A stretch of 64,000 nt of DNA, taken from NCBI GenBank assembly GCA_958510875.1, contig OY294067.1, positions 236,324,361 to 236,388,360 on the forward strand, read 5' to 3'. Source of the stretch: Endomychus coccineus. Lineage: Eukaryota; Arthropoda; Insecta; Coleoptera; Endomychidae. Made by a program: the position numbers and the translations under genes. Within the stretch, counting starts at the first letter, position 1. Each line of letters opens with the position of its first letter. Below, piece after piece: positions 62,684 to 64,000 of the stretch. The notes beneath the pieces were generated by a model. It was not told where the DNA came from, made no database searches, and worked only from the letters and a program-made list of their open reading frames with translations.

Positions 62684-62992
62684 GAGTTTACTAAATATAC
62701 ACTTATGCCACTAATAAAAATGCCAATTGGAATCAAAAAAGTAATATGTACTTCAATCCGCAAGAGTTCAGGAGTGAGTACACAAACAGGGATTGCGAGT
62801 GAAGATAAAGCCATAGAAAAATTCATCTCAGTTTCAACAACAGAGGTAGTCGAAGTGGGTTAAATTATTTCTACAAAAAATTATTGGCTCGCTTACTCTG
62901 CTGATGGTGTAGTTGTGGAGAATAGTAAATCCAAGTCTTTACTAGAAATAAAATATCCTGCCTGTAAAAGGATCAGAAATGCCAATTGAGGA
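62684..62992 (+). pseudogene. YqaJ-like exonuclease domain, one stop
   Basis: The reading gives PLIKMPIGIKKVICTSI, SSGVSTQTGIASEDKAIEKF, VEVG, a TAA at 62861, then IISTKNYWLAYSADGVVVEN and SLLEIKYP. The DG...LLEIK pattern is the active-site signature of YqaJ/lambda-exonuclease-type nucleases (Asp, then Glu-x-Lys). The TAA falls where the family usually has a hydrophobic residue. It probably belongs with the SWIM exon at 62250. Confidence 0.65.
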
Positions 62993-64000
62993 AGCTTGAA
63001 AATGTTTATAAGTGTATAACACAGTAAAAGAAATACAACTTGTTAGGTTAAGTTAGGTAAATAATAGAAATACAACTTGTTACTCTTTTGCACAGAAAAA
63101 TGTTATCAAACAGGTTTCATTTATTGTTTATTATTCTTACAAGCTACTGAATGTACAATAAATTTTAAAGTTTTACTCCAAAATACTCCAAAAACTCTAA
63201 TAATACATATATTTATAATGTAAATAATATTTTCTGTGACAATTCGTTGTTTCGGCGTAGAAAACACCAGAGGGCGGTAATGTCATTTCGGATCCCTATA
63301 TTGCACGATCTGCAAAATTTAAATTCCATATGACCAATAGGAAGGACACAATCATATCCAGTTTTTACGCACGCAGACAGACACTATCTCAAGAATAGTC
63401 AGAAATACTCAAAACAGATATATCTGCGAAAATCCGGTAACTTTTTTTAGACGGATTACTATACTTCCCTTATACTAGGTATAGTGAGAGAAGTAATGAA
63501 GTTGGGTAAATAACTAAAATTTTATTGTTCACACGACACGTAAATTTTGTAGCGAGAATTGACTTTATAAAATAATTATTGTTTACTATTTTTTTTTAAA
63601 TTGGGGTGTTCTGCCTCAAAGTTCTATCATTGGTCACAACTAGAAAATGTTTGAATTCGATACAAAAGTTCGATCATAATTACAATGAAGATAATTGAAA
63701 AATACTTGTAGAGGGACTAATTTATTCAATATAAATTACTTAGGTTTCTCGAGATCATATAATATAACATTTAAGTTGGCAAAATTCAGTCTGTTAAAAA
63801 TAGAATACTTGCAAGATACTTGTTTGTGTAACATAGAATACATTTGAATTTTTTATTAAAACGGAATTAAACTTCATTCATTGAGGCTGTGAGGGAGAAA
63901 CGAACGGCATTGGCAGTTTCCACCAGAGACACAACTAGGACCATAGGATGAGGGAGACTGTTTCTCATTTATAGTGTAGGACAGTAGAAGTCATAGGACT
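62993..64000. other. no gene recognised
   Basis: AT-rich flank to the end of the window. I saw no exon, including no 5' exon of CMTR1. Confidence 0.4.

Overview
The window is AT-rich nuclear DNA of an insect, packed with transposable elements (TEs). The evidence is spliced genes with canonical introns, TE families typical of insects (PIF/Harbinger with a MADF partner, Tc1/mariner, hAT, P-element relatives, Penelope-like, jockey-like and CR1/L2-like non-LTR elements, Helitron-type helicase) and almost no intact gene other than one. The order cannot be fixed from the sequence alone. A 200-base N run marks an assembly gap.

The one clear host gene is on the minus strand: a cap-specific mRNA (nucleoside-2'-O-)-methyltransferase (CMTR1 family). 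Seven exons between 57861 and 38666 join in phase and stay open. Two more phase-compatible exons (35394-35227 and 35007-34892) probably end the transcript, followed by a poly(A) signal. The 5' exons (G-patch side) lie beyond the window. Its introns hold most of the TEs of the right half: a full-length non-LTR retrotransposon, a Tc1/mariner element, Penelope-like copies, fold-back elements and an RNase H-bearing retroelement fragment.

Layout from left to right. 0.4-2.8 kb: a composite-looking Tc1/mariner element. 4.3-7.1 kb: a PIF/Harbinger element whose two opposite-strand genes sit in each other's introns. 7.3-10.8 kb: antisense jockey-like debris, one piece split by a hAT element with an 8-bp target duplication. 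8.4-8.7 kb: the last exon of an unidentified gene. 11.2-14.2 kb: Helitron-like debris, about 370-bp repeats, and an inverted-repeat element carrying a LANCL exon fragment. 14.4-15.4 kb: an unclassified inverted-repeat element. 16.2-17.2 kb: a fold-back element. 19.1-19.8 kb: a P-superfamily derivative with a THAP exon. 21.7-27.2 kb: a palindromic island of small, closely packed ORFs and 142-bp repeat arrays that resembles an integrated viral or viral-like element. 28-34 kb: jockey-like, Penelope-like and transposase remnants. 34.9-57.9 kb: the CMTR1 locus. 58-64 kb: mariner, hAT and miniature-element remnants, then the broken SWIM and YqaJ-like exons.

Most coding remains are decayed by frameshifts and stops. 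The exceptions are the CMTR1 exons, the two ORFs of the non-LTR element at 44.1-48.0 kb, and the small ORFs at 26.2-27.2 kb. All calls come from reading translations and repeats by eye; no database search was run.
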